Counted from the stretch's first letter, positions 32,974 through 44,757 are shown. The stretch: DNA of 64,000 bases from Adiantum capillus-veneris (GCA_014529385.2 CM043952.1:58798119-58862118), one strand, 5' to 3'. Program-made: numbers and translations. Notes: a model not told the origin generated them from the sequence alone.

Positions 32974-35929
32974 CTAAGAGTTGGACCTTGCATTCACATT
33001 TAGTGACTCGCGCAGTATCCACTTTGATCCTTGTCGCACTCTGCATCGCTGCCTTGTAGCATGCTTGGTGGGACCTTGCGACATCTGCCACTTATTGCTA
33101 TGCTCTTGACGACTCCATTTCCGCACTTCAATAGCAATCTTGGATTGTCGCGCACGCTCCACTGTGAGCTTACGAGCAAATGTTGTGCGAAAAAACCAAT
33201 TGAACATCTCCTCCAAATAATTGGATTGCACCATTCCACCACCATGTCGAGTATTTTTGAAGTACACTCCCCTTGCTCGATAATGGGACTTCTCCATGCC
33301 TTGAGTGCTAAAAATTTCAAGCGATCCATACTTGTGCATAAAAAATGCACCATGCGCAAACAAGATGTGCTGTTCACATGAGTAAACGATCCACATTATT
33401 AAATAAAAACAATCCCTTGTAATGAATACACCATGTAAAACGACTTATTATGTAATGTGTGATGTTATTTTCACCCCAAGAAAGGGTGAAGACCTTGGTA
33501 AAATCCGTCAAGGCTTCTTGAAATGATTGGCGTTGTTCTTCTGTTGTGCTGTTAAGGCCCATAAGCTTGACCATTTTATCAAAATGTGCCCAAACTTTCT
33601 TGCGCTTTTTTGCAAGCTCACCATTTGAATTATTGTCGGTAGTAGCTTTGCATAACTCCTTCCAAAGCTCCCAAAGGTTACCTGCATGCTGGTTGGAGCT
33701 GTTTTGAGCATCATATCGACTTGGCTTTCCTTGGGAAACTTTCTTCAAAAAGTGTCTAGCTTTTTGTCCACTCATTGACACTTGTTGAGCAATTTCATGG
33801 GCCTCCCCTGTGTTCTTTGCAGCAACGATAGACACATTTCCACCGTGACAGCCAATGGAATTCAAGAGTACCTCCACTCTTTCGATCTCTTCTTGGGACT
33901 TTTCCAACGGTTTCATTGTGAAAGCATAGTCAATGTGGAGCTTCAATAGCCTATCAAAAATGCGCATGAATGAGTGTAATGTACACAAATGTACATTCGA
34001 TAAAGGAAATCGAAAGATTGGATTCCAAGCGTGGTCCTTTTGATCACGGTCTGGGGCATTGAGCATGGGACATCTCAGAATAGACGCTTCCCATTCTCTA
34101 CCTTCATCTCCGACATCACGACAATCTAACCCTTGTTCTCCATGCCCTTGCCATGGAAGCATGGAACCGGCCTTTGCAGTGCTCTTATGTGATTTTTTTC
34201 CATTAGGTTTGTATCCTCGAGTGCAAAATGGACAAGGCATGAGAGAAGAAGCCCCTTGTTTGCAGCCAAGCAAACACTTTATGGTCTTCAAATCCCCACC
34301 TAAGTGCCACTCCACATCATAACTACCAAAACCCTCAATCTCCAACTTCTGACCTGCAATTTGGGAGTGTATTACTTCTGTGATCCATGGAGTTCTCTCA
34401 AAAATCCATGAAAGTACTCCATTGGTCTCTTTGGGCACCTCAACAACACCCAACCACCAAATGTCTTTCTCTGATTGCACGCGCTAAAAGATGGGGTGGG
34501 AGATGGCTCGACTAAATCTCTTCGCTTGGTTTGCAGAAGGGCCTCGTTCATTAGAGTGACACTTAGCCTCTCTAACCTTCGGCCTTTCACTATTTGACAC
34601 TCATCGAGTTTCAACACAAAATAGACTTTTGTGCCAAGCACTACAAAATAAATAGTGCTAAGACCTTAAACTTCAGAGTCTATGATAAGAATAATACCAA
34701 AGAAAAAAGTAAAGTGTGTCACCTTCTTCAGGTAACTCGTAAAATCTAAGCATCGCTTCTTGAAGCCTTATAAGATCCACGAAAATATTGTTCCACATTG
34801 TGTAAGGAAAGCCCTTCTCCTAAGGTCTTATGGATTGTTTCTTACCTTTTCCCCTTGTCTTTGTTGTGCACTGAGCATAAAGGGAAGTTGGCATTGTGTC
34901 CTCAATGTGTAGGTATGTCCCAATGCGGGAGAACACATCTGCGTTTGTGGCCTTCTTTGCGAGCTAGACCTTGTGAGGAACGGGAAATAGGTTTTCCACA
35001 ATGCCATGTTCTTTGAGGGCATCCTTTAGGAGTTGGAAAATAGCCTGATAGGCTTTGGTGCTGATTCCAGCCTAATCACAAGCTTGTTGAACGTCATCAT
35101 CACTAACCACATTTCTTAATTTACTCATAAGGTCCTTGGTGACTGCATCCTTAATGTGCTTACCTCCAGGTGATTGTAAGATAGAAATCACGTCCTTGGT
35201 ATTGAGACAACTAGTGAGAAGGTTGACTCGATCATCTTGGCTTGTTCCACAGCATGCCTCCTGGATGAAGTTTCTAGCAACAAATAAACATAAATGTTAG
35301 AAAATAGTGTGAAGTAAGAATGCATCATGCAAGTAAAGACCAAATCACCTCGTGGCTATAACTCGTCATTTGCGTGCTCCTCCCGAATGTGCAAGAGTTT
35401 CAATGGATGAATACGTGCGTTTGCGTTCCCTTGCACCAAGGGGTGTTTCTTTCAAGTATATGATGGTGTTGGTAAGATTCTGGATGTGGGACTCCTTTTC
35501 TTGCATTTGTTGTTCAAGAGTTTTAACTACCCTCTCCGAAGAGGCAACACTCTCTTGTAATGCCGTCGTCTTGAGGTGAAGAGCTTGACATTCGTGCATC
35601 CACATATGCAAAGAAGCACCTGCACCCATACACAACCGCTTGCAATAGCCTAACAAGCCTTCTTCTCCCCTCCCAAGAAATTGAAGAAATGTGGAAAGGC
35701 TATTAAACGGTGGATGGAAGCGGCTTATAGGATCGTAATGGTACAAATGGCCATCCACCCAAATGTCAACATTGGTCTCACAAGCGGTGCGACGTTCCTG
35801 TGATGACCTTTGATCACCTTCACTAGTGGTCTTCGGTGCAAATGCCGTGGGTAAGAGAATATGTATGCTTTTGGTGTGCGGAGTACGTGGTGGTGGAAGC
35901 AAACCATTTATGATGTCTATGAGCACCAT
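32974..35929 (-). pseudogene. Transposase-like gene, copy B, four exons
   Basis: Exons by comparison with copy A: 35929-35349 (donor GAG|GTGATT), 35273-34723 (acceptor TTGCTAG, donor AAG|GTGACA), 34640-about 33425 (acceptor TTTGTAG) and about 33384-32974. Exon 1 carries ETNVDIWVDGHLYHYDP, GLLGYCKRL and a coiled coil. Exon 2 carries DDDVQQACD and GISTKAYQA. Exon 3, open for 368 residues, carries DIWWLGVVEVPKE, LGGDLKTIKCLLGCKQG, CPFC, and NVHLCTLHSFMRIFDRLLKL. Exon 4 carries AHGAFFMHKYGSLE, GMEKSHYRARGVYFKNTRHG and a basic tail. Stops lie near 35364, 35074 and 34971. A one-base shift is near 34485, and the third donor is ATAAGT instead of GTAAGT. Identity to copy A looks like half or more by eye. 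Confidence 0.7.
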
Positions 35930-35969
35930 GGAAGCTGTTGCGTGAGGAAGAAAATGATGAAAAGATAGA

Positions 35970-36112
35970 GGGGGAAGGGTAGAGAGGTTGAGGAAGATGG
36001 GAGGAGAGAAGGAGGGAGGGGGGGGAGGGAGAGATTGGGGAGGAGGAGGAAGGTAGGGGCAGGGAGGGAGAGAGAGGAGGGAGGAGGGAGGAGGGAGGAG
36101 GAGGAGAGAACA
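35970..36112. repeat. GGA-rich purine tract
   Basis: Purine-rich on the plus strand (GGGAGGAGG repeats), pyrimidine-rich on the minus strand. It forms the 5' leader region of the transposase-like gene of copy B. The equivalent tract in copy A has the opposite strand bias. Confidence 0.85.
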
Positions 36113-36396
36113 AAATGTTTATTACTTTTTGGGGGAAAAGAGTTTTGAAAAAATGGACTTTCTAAGCTTGTGGGTTAAAAAATGGGTCAAAAAATGATTT
36201 TTGGATATGTATATATGTTGGGAGGGAGTTTTAAGTTAGAAACAAGTAAAAAGGATTTTTTTAAAAAAAAGTCAAATTTTGTCTCTTTGTGACCCACTTT
36301 TTTGCTGATGTGGACGTGTACACCCCTATGCTTCCTTCACTTTAAGAAAAGCTAGAGAGAGAAAGTAACCCTTTAGGTCCACGTCCTACATTTGTC

Positions 36397-36406
36397 TATA
36401 AAAAGG
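36397..36406 (+). promoter_or_regulatory. Possible TATA box TATAAAAAGG
   Basis: A strong plus-strand TATA-like sequence about 130 bp inside the right end of copy B, pointing outward toward the copia gag fragment. No transcript evidence exists. Confidence 0.35.
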
Positions 36407-36515
36407 CTAGAAAAGCCTACTCAAAACTACCTTCTTCAATGTCCTTGCTCCCTAAACCCCACACAACATTAGCCTTAATCCCTAAAAATTAGGATTCCTT
36501 ACAAGGCCCATGCAA

Positions 36516-36535
36516 GGTTCATATTTCTCCTAATG
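36516..36535 (-). repeat. Right terminal inverted repeat of copy B
   Basis: On the minus strand reads CATTAGGAGAAATATGAACC, matching the left end with one mismatch. Confidence 0.85.
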
Positions 36536-36745
36536 TGGCTGACAACAACACAGATGTGTTCAAGATGCTTTCTCCTGAGGATAGATTGGATGGGGACAAT
36601 TACCATGTGTGGGCTTATATGATGAAACATGTCCTTGCATCAGAAGGTTTTTGAAAATTTGTGCAGGGCATTGATGTACGTCCTCGTTTTGAGGATGTAG
36701 CAATGTTGAGGATATTACAAATTGTCATAAAAACCTAATATCTAC
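36536..36745 (+). pseudogene. Copia D gag N-terminal fragment
   Basis: Directly after the transposon end the frame reads ADNNTDVFKMLSPEDRLDGD, then NYHVWAYMMKHVLASEGF, a TGA near 36650, then VQGIDVRPRFEDV. The L.G.NY..W...M pattern is the start of copia gag (UBN2/DUF4219-type). The start codon itself was split by the insertion. The rest of the gag is not recognisable after about 36745. Confidence 0.65.
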
Positions 36746-37381
36746 TTTCCCCAAATGATTTTCTCATATTAAACTGATCATTTAATCCTGGGGGATTCAC
36801 TCTAAATACGAAACAAGATGCCACATGCGAGCAGATAACTTTGATAAAACCCCTATATACGACTCATATTAGGGAATATAACCCCCCTTTCTACGCTTAT
36901 ACAACAATCAATGCAAAAAACTACCATACCCCTATCTTACATATAAATTTTAGGTCTCACATGATTTGACTGAGTAAAACTAGTCAAAGAGCGTGTAGCA
37001 TAGTGGCTGGCAACGTACTAAGGAACCACTTTTGTTGATAACTAGATGTACCCTCAATGTGTCTTAGTTTGACTTTCAAAATATGTGCCTGTTCAGCCTG
37101 CACTCTAGCTACTCGTCCAATTTGACCCATCTAAATTTACTCAAAATACATGGTTATAAAGTTGTGTTAGATTCTCCATGTAAATTTTTATCTATACAAA
37201 ATATTTATAGATTTCATCCTTCAACAAATGAACTATAATCACAAAACAAGAAATTTATACAAAGCAGTGTTAGTACTTGCATATATCTTTGTAGCTATTG
37301 ACTCACAAGTTCGAGGGGAAAATCTTTTGGGAAGCCATGATTTTGAAACACAAAAACTTCTTCTCATTTTCCCCTTTTATC

Positions 37382-37382
<1 letters not shown>

Positions 37383-37427
<45 letters not shown>
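37383..37427. repeat. Poly(C) run of 45
   Basis: Uninterrupted C45, with another C-rich run near 37524-37533. It could form an i-motif, with a G-quadruplex on the other strand, or it could be an assembly or sequencing artefact. Confidence 0.9.
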
Positions 37428-38329
37428 ACATAAATATGATAACCCCCTCCCTTATTTTCAAGCTCGGGAGATAAATTATTGGGGGCCTGCCCCTAGCTTA
37501 TACGCTTATGTAACTTGTAAAACCCCCCCCCCCTTCCTTGCACTTACGTGGTGTGGTAAGTTTTTCATGGTGAATCCCCGGGGCATTTAATATAGGAAAA
37601 TACCAGGGGGGAGCAAAGGTTGCATATTGGAAAGGCTTCCAGATCGGTCTTAACAGGGGATCCAAAAGGCGAGAATTGGGGATCCAGATGGGGATGGTCT
37701 ACTAAAGAGCACAGTACATCAATGGAGTTTAAAATAACCCAAGGTTTAACCCCATTAAGACTTCCATAGGGAAAAGTTCCAATTTTTTTTAACTCTAAAG
37801 GTCATAGGCCATGGGAACTTGGCTTAGTGACTAAAAGAGCTAAATTTAGAAGTCAACAAAAGACAATCAGCAAAAAGATCCTATTGGATGGACATAGAGG
37901 TGGACGAGGGCTCAACTAGTGTAGACTAAATTTCTTATTTTATAAATGCTTAAAAAAACAAACAATAAGAAATAGTCTCCCTAAAAGACTATTGGACAAT
38001 CAAAAGGTCCAATGAGAATTAAGAAACTTCTAAATTTGCTTAATTTCTATTGGCCAAAAGACTAAAAGGTCTAATATGAATTTAGATAATTAAATTTATT
38101 ATTTGAGCATTTACAAAAAGAGGAAAAGGGTGCACACTTGTCACAAGGCTTTTGACTAGGCCTCTCAAAGGCTATTGGCTAAAATATTCACGGGCCAACA
38201 AGAGTAAAACTCTTGCTCAAATGCTATTGGCCAGGGTTTTCAAGGGCCAATAGGAAGCCAACATGAGTAAGTGGCAATAGGGGTCAACCAAGATGAGAGA
38301 GGGGGCTGATTTGAAAAGGCATCATTCCA

Positions 38330-38355
38330 CACACACACACACACACACACACACA
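38330..38355. repeat. (CA)n microsatellite
   Basis: About 26 bp of CA. Confidence 0.9.
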
Positions 38356-39269
38356 AGCTTATGTGTGAAGTGAAGAAAATCTATCTCCTTCTCAAGCTTT
38401 AGTGGAAATCTCTTCATCTACTCCAAGCTTGTGAGAAGTGAGGCCTACACCAACAAACTCTTGGCTTGGGATGAAAATCCAACCAAGAGACAAGCTCCAA
38501 TGCATGATCATCTTCTCTACCATGCTAATTACTAAGCTATGCTAAGCTATTATGAGTGATTATGAGAGGAGAAATATTTTTTTCTTGTAAGACTACTTCT
38601 TTTATTTCTAAGATCTACTTTCATACCCCACTAGCTCTCACCATCTTCAAAGGTGTGTGAGGTCTTGGGTCTGAGACCAACAAGGAATTGATGTTGTGTT
38701 TTAAAAGTGTTAGCTTAGTGCTTGAAGCTTCCATCTTCATTGCACTACCAAGTTATTGAAGGAGCACAAAGAATTGTATTGTAAAATGTCTCCCTTGATG
38801 GGGGAAACCTATGATACAAAGCCTATTGGAGGGGGACCAGCTCCATGTGCATCCGGTCCTCAAATGTGTCAAGTCTTAATCTCTCTCTCTTTTGAAGTAT
38901 TGTTCATGCTTAATTCTAACTAGTTGTTATGATTTTGTTGCTCTCTCTCCAACCAAGCACTCTTGCTATGCTCATTAGGAATATTTCTTAATGAAATTCT
39001 CACTATGTCTATGTAATTTCCACCACACATAAGTAATTACCCATTAAATGCTACATTGATATCAGAGCACAAGGTTTATCTTTTCTTGCTCAAGAAGGGA
39101 GGTCCTCAAACTCACTGTAGATGGTTGGTATTATTAATTGCATGAGGGTAAGTAGAATAGGGATTTATTACCCTTGAGGTGCGCCTGCTTTGTGCATGGT
39201 TGTTATCCTTGAGGTGCACTTGGAAGAGGTCATCCAAGCTCAAATAGTTCAAGGAGGGAGGAAATAGTA

Positions 39270-40010
39270 TCTCTTTTCTTACCTACAATGGCACCTTGGT
39301 TGCTACGGACAAAGTCTTGGCCTTTATTCAACAATTTGATGCAGCATTTGGAGATGAGGATTTCACAAATTCCTCTAAGATACGTCATGTAGCCATGCAT
39401 CTCCAAAAGTCTGCCAGGGAATGGTGGTCTAGCATACAAGCAAATGCTGAAGATCCACAAACATGGAAAGCTTTAAGAACTTCCATATTGAAGCAGTTTT
39501 TGGCTAGCGATGCCAAAGACAAAGTGCTCACCGAATGGCGAGTCTTGAAGCTCTCTCCCTAAAAATCTATCCACAAATATGTAGACAAGTTTTGGGATTT
39601 ACATCTCAAAGCCAATGTCTACAAAATGATAGATTTTGGAGAGAAAAAATAACAATTTTTTGTGGTTTTATCTGAAGATATGGTGGAGTATGTCAATTCC
39701 CAAAGGCCTCGCACTACTTTAGCGATCATACACCATACTATGGTGGCTTCATGTATCAACTTCCAACAAGGGGCTAAGGAAACTCTTAAGCCCATAGAAA
39801 GCAAAGACCGTAATGAGCCTAAGGGGAAGGACCATGTCTAAAAGTCTCCCAAGGGCAACTTCAACAACAACAAAGCTAAGGAGAAGGGAGTCTACAAAGG
39901 AAAAAATAGACTCTCCCCTAAAGAGCTAGAGTGTTATCGCAAGGATAACCATTGTTTCAAATGTGGGGAGCAAGGGCATGCTTACCATGCTTGACCACAA
40001 AAGAACACAC
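39270..40010 (+). pseudogene. Gypsy gag remnant
   Basis: Reads VLAFIQQFDAAFGDEDF, then AMHLQKSAREWWSSIQ and TWKALRTSILKQF. This is the W..L..F pattern of the Retrotrans_gag domain, which forms the particle shell. A basic Lys/Asn-rich stretch leads to a zinc knuckle CFKCGEQGHAYH, but the last Cys of the CX2CX4HX4C motif is missing: a TGA stands next to the expected position. Stops also occur near 39560, 39650 and 39840. Confidence 0.75.
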
Positions 40011-40079
40011 ACAATGAACCTCTTAGAGCTTCCATAGTTGAAGTTCAAGAAGAAGATGCTCATCTCAAAGGATCTCCTC

Positions 40080-42390
40080 TATGCCATGCTTGGGGAAAGG
40101 TAAGAGAACAAGATGCTTTCATTCTCTGAGAAAATGGCTCTTCACAATTCCATATCCATGGAGTTGGCCACTAAACTAGGCATACAAGCCTTTGAGATGG
40201 GAAATACCCTACTAGATGATGGTGATTTCAAGGGAGAAGAAGTCCCACTTACTCCCTTAATTGGGATATTGAGGCTTCATGTCCAAAGCTATGTGGAAAA
40301 AGAGAATTTCTTCATCTCTCCCTTAAGCATGAGGACGTAATCCTAGGGGCACCATGGTTTGATCCCATGGTGGCCAACATGAAGTTCCCTGAAAGGAAAA
40401 TTTACTTTAAGTACAAGGACAAAGACATGTACATGAATGCTAACGAGTTAGGTAAGACTATACTTCTTGTACATAAGAAAGCTTTTGATAAGTCAATAAA
40501 GAGCTCTATTTCCGTGTACATGATATTTCCGGGAATATGAAGAATTAGGGTTATCAAATTTCCTTAATGAATTCCAAGATGTTTTTATTGACAACATCCC
40601 TAATGAATTGCCTCCAAAACGAGGGGATGATGACCGCGCAATTGAGCTTCTTCCAGGAAGCTCACTGCCTAATAAACCTCCTTATCGACTTTATCAAGCT
40701 CAACAAGAGGAAATTATGCGGCAAGTGCATGAGTTGGTTGAGAAAGGAATGGCTAGGCCTAGTTCATCTCCATTTTTTTCACCAATATTATTAGTGCAAA
40801 AGAAAGATGGCACATATCATATGTGTGTCGACTATAGAGCACTAACCAGGATCACTATCAAAAATAGGTTTCGCGTTCCTCGGGTAGAAGACCTATTTGA
40901 TAAGCTACAAGGATCGATCTACTTCAATAGGATTGACCTGAATAGTTGCTATCACCAAATAAGGATAGTGGATCAAGACATTGTAAAGACCACATTTCGC
41001 ACTACGTTTGGTCTCTACTACGAATTCATTGTCATGCCTTTTGGCTTGACCAATGCACCAAAATTTAATACATTCAATCGCATGATGGAGAAGCTCTTTA
41101 GGCCTCACCCCACAGTTACACTGCAGTGTTCTTTGATGATATAATCATCTACTCCAATTACTTGGATGAACACAAACAACACCTCCAGGTAATTTTTCAA
41201 GTTCTGTGAGAGAATAAGCTTTACATAAATCAAAAGAAAGGTGAATTTTTCTTACAAGAGATTTAGTACTTAGGTCATATTATCTCTAAAGATGGCATCC
41301 AAATGGATCAATCAAAGTTAGAAGTAATAAAAGCATGGCCTACTCCAAAGAATCTGCATGAATTAAGAAGCTTTATAGGTATGTGTGGATACTATACACG
41401 CTTCATAGAAAAATTCTCACTCATAGCAAGACCATTGCATGAACTAACAAAAAAGAACGTGAAGTATGCATGGTATACCAAGGAGAACATTGCTTTTGAA
41501 AATCTTGAAGAGAGGCTTATCTCTCAACCTGTGCTTACACTACCGGATCTCTCAAAGCCATTTGAGGTCCAATGCGACACTTGTGGTGATTGCCTTGGAG
41601 CCACGCTGATCCAAGAAGGGCATGCCATAGCATATGAAAGTCAAAGGCTCAACCTAGTTGAGCAAGCTCTAGGCATATATGAAAAGGAACTATTAGTAGC
41701 TCTACATTTCCTAGACTCCTTTTACTACTTATTGGGGACTCCTTTCATTCTGCGAACGGATCACCAAAGCCTTAAGTACTTCATGACGCAAACCAAGCTT
41801 GTTGAAAAATAAATGAGGGGGGAAAATTTCCTTTTACAATTTCATTTTCATATTGCTCACATTGCTGGCAAGCATAAACAAGTAGCCGATGCACTCTCAA
41901 GACGACCAAGAGTGAACGTGGTATCAATAGCAACTCACAGTGATCTATCTGATACGATAGATGAGCATGCTAATGATCCCAATTTTAAAGATGTGATGTC
42001 AGCCCTTGCACTAGGGAAGAAAGAGTAACCATTTACCCTACAAGATGGTTATCTTCTCTTTTGTAATAGGCTATGCATTACTAACTCACTACGTGAGAAA
42101 GTAATGTATGAATCTCATGCTCCTCCATATGCGGGGCATAGAGGGATTCAAGATACCCTAAGAGGGATCGAAATGTACTTCTATTGGCCTACCATGAAAG
42201 CAAACATACAAGAGTATGTTTCAAAATGTGTGGTTTGCCAAAAGACAAAGTTTGATAGAGGGAAGCAACTTAGTTTGCTTCAACCTTTGCCAATACCTAA
42301 CTCACCCTAGGAGAGCATATCCATGGATTTTATCGTTGTCTTGCCTAAGTCTATCCATGGGAATACGAGAATATGGACAATGATTTAATG
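40080..42390 (+). pseudogene. Gypsy pol remnant (PR-RT-RH-IN)
   Basis: A protease-like part (40113-40400, ending VILGAPWFDP in a shifted frame) is followed by RT: MARPSSSPFFSPILLVQKKD, CVDYRALTRITIKN, FNRIDLNSCYHQIRI and MPFGLTNAP. After a frame shift near 41138 comes the FFDD catalytic box (FFDDIIIYS), then SFIGMCGYYTRFIE. RNase H follows (FEVQCDTCGDCLGATLIQEG, TDHQSLKYF, HIAGKHKQVADALSR). The integrase zinc domain follows (AGHRGIQDTL, then CVVCQKTK). Stops at about 41207, 41264, 41810, 42026 and 42308 make it nonfunctional. RT copies RNA to DNA, RNase H degrades the RNA strand and integrase inserts the product. Confidence 0.88.
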
Positions 42391-43930
42391 GCTTTCAAAA
42401 AACTTCTTCTTTAGAGACGAACATTAAGTTATGCTTGTAAAGACTACTTACAATAATGGAAGTGGATTGTTGTTTTTCTTTTAGTTTCCCTCTCCTCCCT
42501 CTCTCTCTCTCTCCCCCCACACACACAAATGTTCAATATTTTAAGTTTATGTTCTATGGTTGTTATATTCCTTCAATTCTCTATGCACTTTTTGTTGTCG
42601 CACAAAATCAATGTGATTTAGTTTGATACCAGAAAGCATGTAAAACCTTATTGCACATAATAAATCATTTAATATATGGTTGTCTACCTTGACTTGGATG
42701 CATAAAGAATACTGGCACATGTTATCCCTTTGAAGAAAGGGGGAGGGAGGGCTACCCACAATTGAATGATACTCCTTGGTCACAACAACCCGCGTGTCAC
42801 ATACTAGTATATATGATGGAGCTTAAAATTTTTAAAGAAGGAGAGGGTCTCCACGTGTCACTCATGCCAAATTAAAGGGTAAGATTACATGAAACTTGAG
42901 ATGCTAGGATTTACTGCGAGTTGGGCCTACATGTCATTGGAGCCTGGGGGGCCCTTGGGGGATGCTAGAGTAGGGCAAGGACAACTGCCCACAATTGTCG
43001 GAAACCTTTTTTTTGGAACATTGGGGAAGGAAGGCTATCTCTTCTCCTCTCGGGGAGGAGAACGGACTTTTGGTGTTCTTGGATTTTGGAAAACTGGGTG
43101 AAAGAGTGTGACTCAGAGAATGGAAGATATGGTGGTTCTATTGCATTTGTTGTGGCCCCTTTTGGCCGTTTTGGTTTTCTCACTAGTTGTATGGATGTGG
43201 TTGGGTTTAAAGAAAGGGCTTGGCCGCTTAAGGCATCGTGTTTTTGAGTTTTTGGAGTATAGGATAGACTCATTGATGTGGTTGTATAGTGGTGGGATTT
43301 TCGGATACTATGGACCATGATGGTCAGATGTGGATATGGTCATTTGTGTTGGTGAAGGGGTGGTTTTGGTTGTGGATGCCTCTCTTGGTTGTTGGCTAGA
43401 TTTTGTGTTCTAGTTCAGTTTCATCACAACTTGGCTGAGGCAGGTTGATGGCCGTGGCAGGGTTATTGGCAGGGTGGTAACCTGGTTGGTCAGATGGTGA
43501 TGGAGAATTAGGCCCCACTCGTGTGGAATTTTGATCAGCATGCTAACTAGGTGTGGTGGTTCTTGTGGGCTTGGTGGACATGGGGGTTTGTGGTGGTAGC
43601 CTCCCAACATGGTGGCATCCTCTCGGCCTCTTGTGTCATTGATGGGTATGTTTTGTATGGTCTATTATGTATCAAGGTTGTGGATCCTTGTAAAAGCCAA
43701 GATTGGTGAAGTTTTGGCTTTCTAAAAGGAGCCTTAGAGGAGATTTGGGTTAGGCACACTTTCAAAGTTTTGAGTGAGTGCCGACGAAGACTTACCTTAA
43801 ATGTTATTTTAGTTTTTAAAGATTAAATGGATATTAATTCACCTTTTATTTCGTGACATGCCTTGACTTTTCTTGCATTCTATTAATTTAGAATGTTAAA
43901 AGTGAAGATTCACCTTGCATAATTCTATAG

Positions 43931-43964
<34 letters not shown>

Positions 43965-44548
43965 TGAGGAGTTATTTTTATTTCAAATTTCATTACTATC
44001 TCACATGGATATTTCTTGCATTCTATAACTTAATTTTTGTCAATATTTGGGAAAATCTCTTTTTTTAAGCTATCGTCGGTCGCGTTTTACTAGTAGAAAT
44101 ATAGAATTTGTATGATTTTTGCACTATTTTGTCACATATTTCATCGATTTTTCTTTACCAGTGTTTTCAACCAGCTAGTATCGATTTCAACTGCCTCAAG
44201 CTAAGTTGAGGCAATCCTTTTTGAAACACTGATTCTAGTTGAACTCAACTTAATGATTTTATCTCTTCTTATTGTTTTATAAAGTCACAGTGACTCTTTC
44301 ACTTGTTTTTATTGTACTGTTTGGTATAGTAAAATTTTGGGATGTCTTGGTTTGGTTTGAGCAGCACTATCTTTCTAAATGTTTTGTCTTTCTAATTCAT
44401 TTCACTCATTAATGTGAGTTTTGCCAAAAAAAAAAGATTACATGAATAAAAAGCTTTTGACAATGAAAACCTTACAATTCATCTAATCTAAAATGCAAAG
44501 TGAAGGGTAAAATTAGATGAATTAGGTCTCCCCAATCTCAAAAAATTA
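42391..44548. other. No gene recognised
   Basis: Mixed sequence with open frames lacking family resemblance. It holds a reverse-strand copy of the 4.5-kb dispersed repeat (43855-43925), a (CA)n tract (43931-43961) and a retroposon-like 3' end (44300-44436). Confidence 0.5.
44300..44436 (+). repeat. Retroposon-like 3' end, copy 3
   Basis: Ends CATTAATGTGAGTTTTGCC followed by an 11-base A run, the same terminus as at 490-622 and 5588-5719. The upstream part is more diverged. Confidence 0.45.
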
Positions 44549-44757
44549 AAAAGTCTTTTAAAATAGTGCATAAATGAAGGGTGAGTTTTGGAAATGACAA
44601 GACACATGAAGGTGAAAAGTCAAAAGACATATGAAGGTGTAAAGTCAAAAGACCTTTTTTGTCCATTTAAAGAGGTGGTTGACTTCACAATGTACATTTC
44701 TATTTCTCTTCTCCTTTATTTTTCTTTTAGCGTTTTCTTCTCTTTAAATTGTCCTTG

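Larger units (their letters stand above)
26950..36535. mobile_element. Complete DNA transposon copy B with H3-like gene
   Basis: The left end reads CATTAGGAAAAATATGAACC and the right end, on the minus strand, reads CATTAGGAGAAATATGAACC, a 20-bp inverted repeat with one mismatch. Further inside, both ends share GGGATTAAGG(T/C)TAAT. It is 9586 bp long. Order from left: gene X (+), gene Y (+), a pair of hairpins, the H3-like gene (-), the transposase-like gene (-). It lies between the leader and gag of one copia element; the flanks AT and T suggest at most a 1-2 bp target duplication, now altered. All genes carry disabling changes, so this copy is not autonomous. The superfamily is unassigned; the CA(T/C)TA-like terminus loosely recalls CACTA elements. 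Confidence 0.8.
36746..39056. other. Gene-free, includes probable gypsy 5' LTR
   Basis: No coding segment is recognised. The part just before 39056 ends TGCTACA and precedes a primer-like site, so it should be the 5' LTR of the following gypsy element, but I could not find its left edge. A C45 run (37383-37427) and a (CA)n tract (38330-38355) lie inside. Confidence 0.5.
39057..42390 (+). mobile_element. Decayed Ty3-gypsy element, plus strand
   Basis: Starts with a primer-like TGATATCAGAGC (one base from the initiator-Met site). It then runs gag, protease, RT, RNase H and the integrase N-terminus, in the order typical of Ty3-gypsy, with many stops and frameshifts. It breaks off after the first integrase Asp (SMDFIVVLPK) near 42390, so the integrase core and the 3' LTR are missing. 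Confidence 0.8.

Noticed and set aside
36536-36745. Reading the shared block at 36439-36535 as a copia LTR end
   Set aside because: A matching inverted terminus at 26950 and a proper copia LTR plus primer site left of it explain the gag fragment better.
38970-38990. CATTAGGAATATTTC as another transposon terminus
   Set aside because: Matches only the first nine bases of the TIR and has no family gene beside it; similar chance matches occur near 14153 and 44963.
43108-43320. 70-residue hydrophobic frame (LLWPLLAVLVFSLVVW)
   Set aside because: Short, no homologue known to me, no promoter or neighbouring coding context; likely chance.
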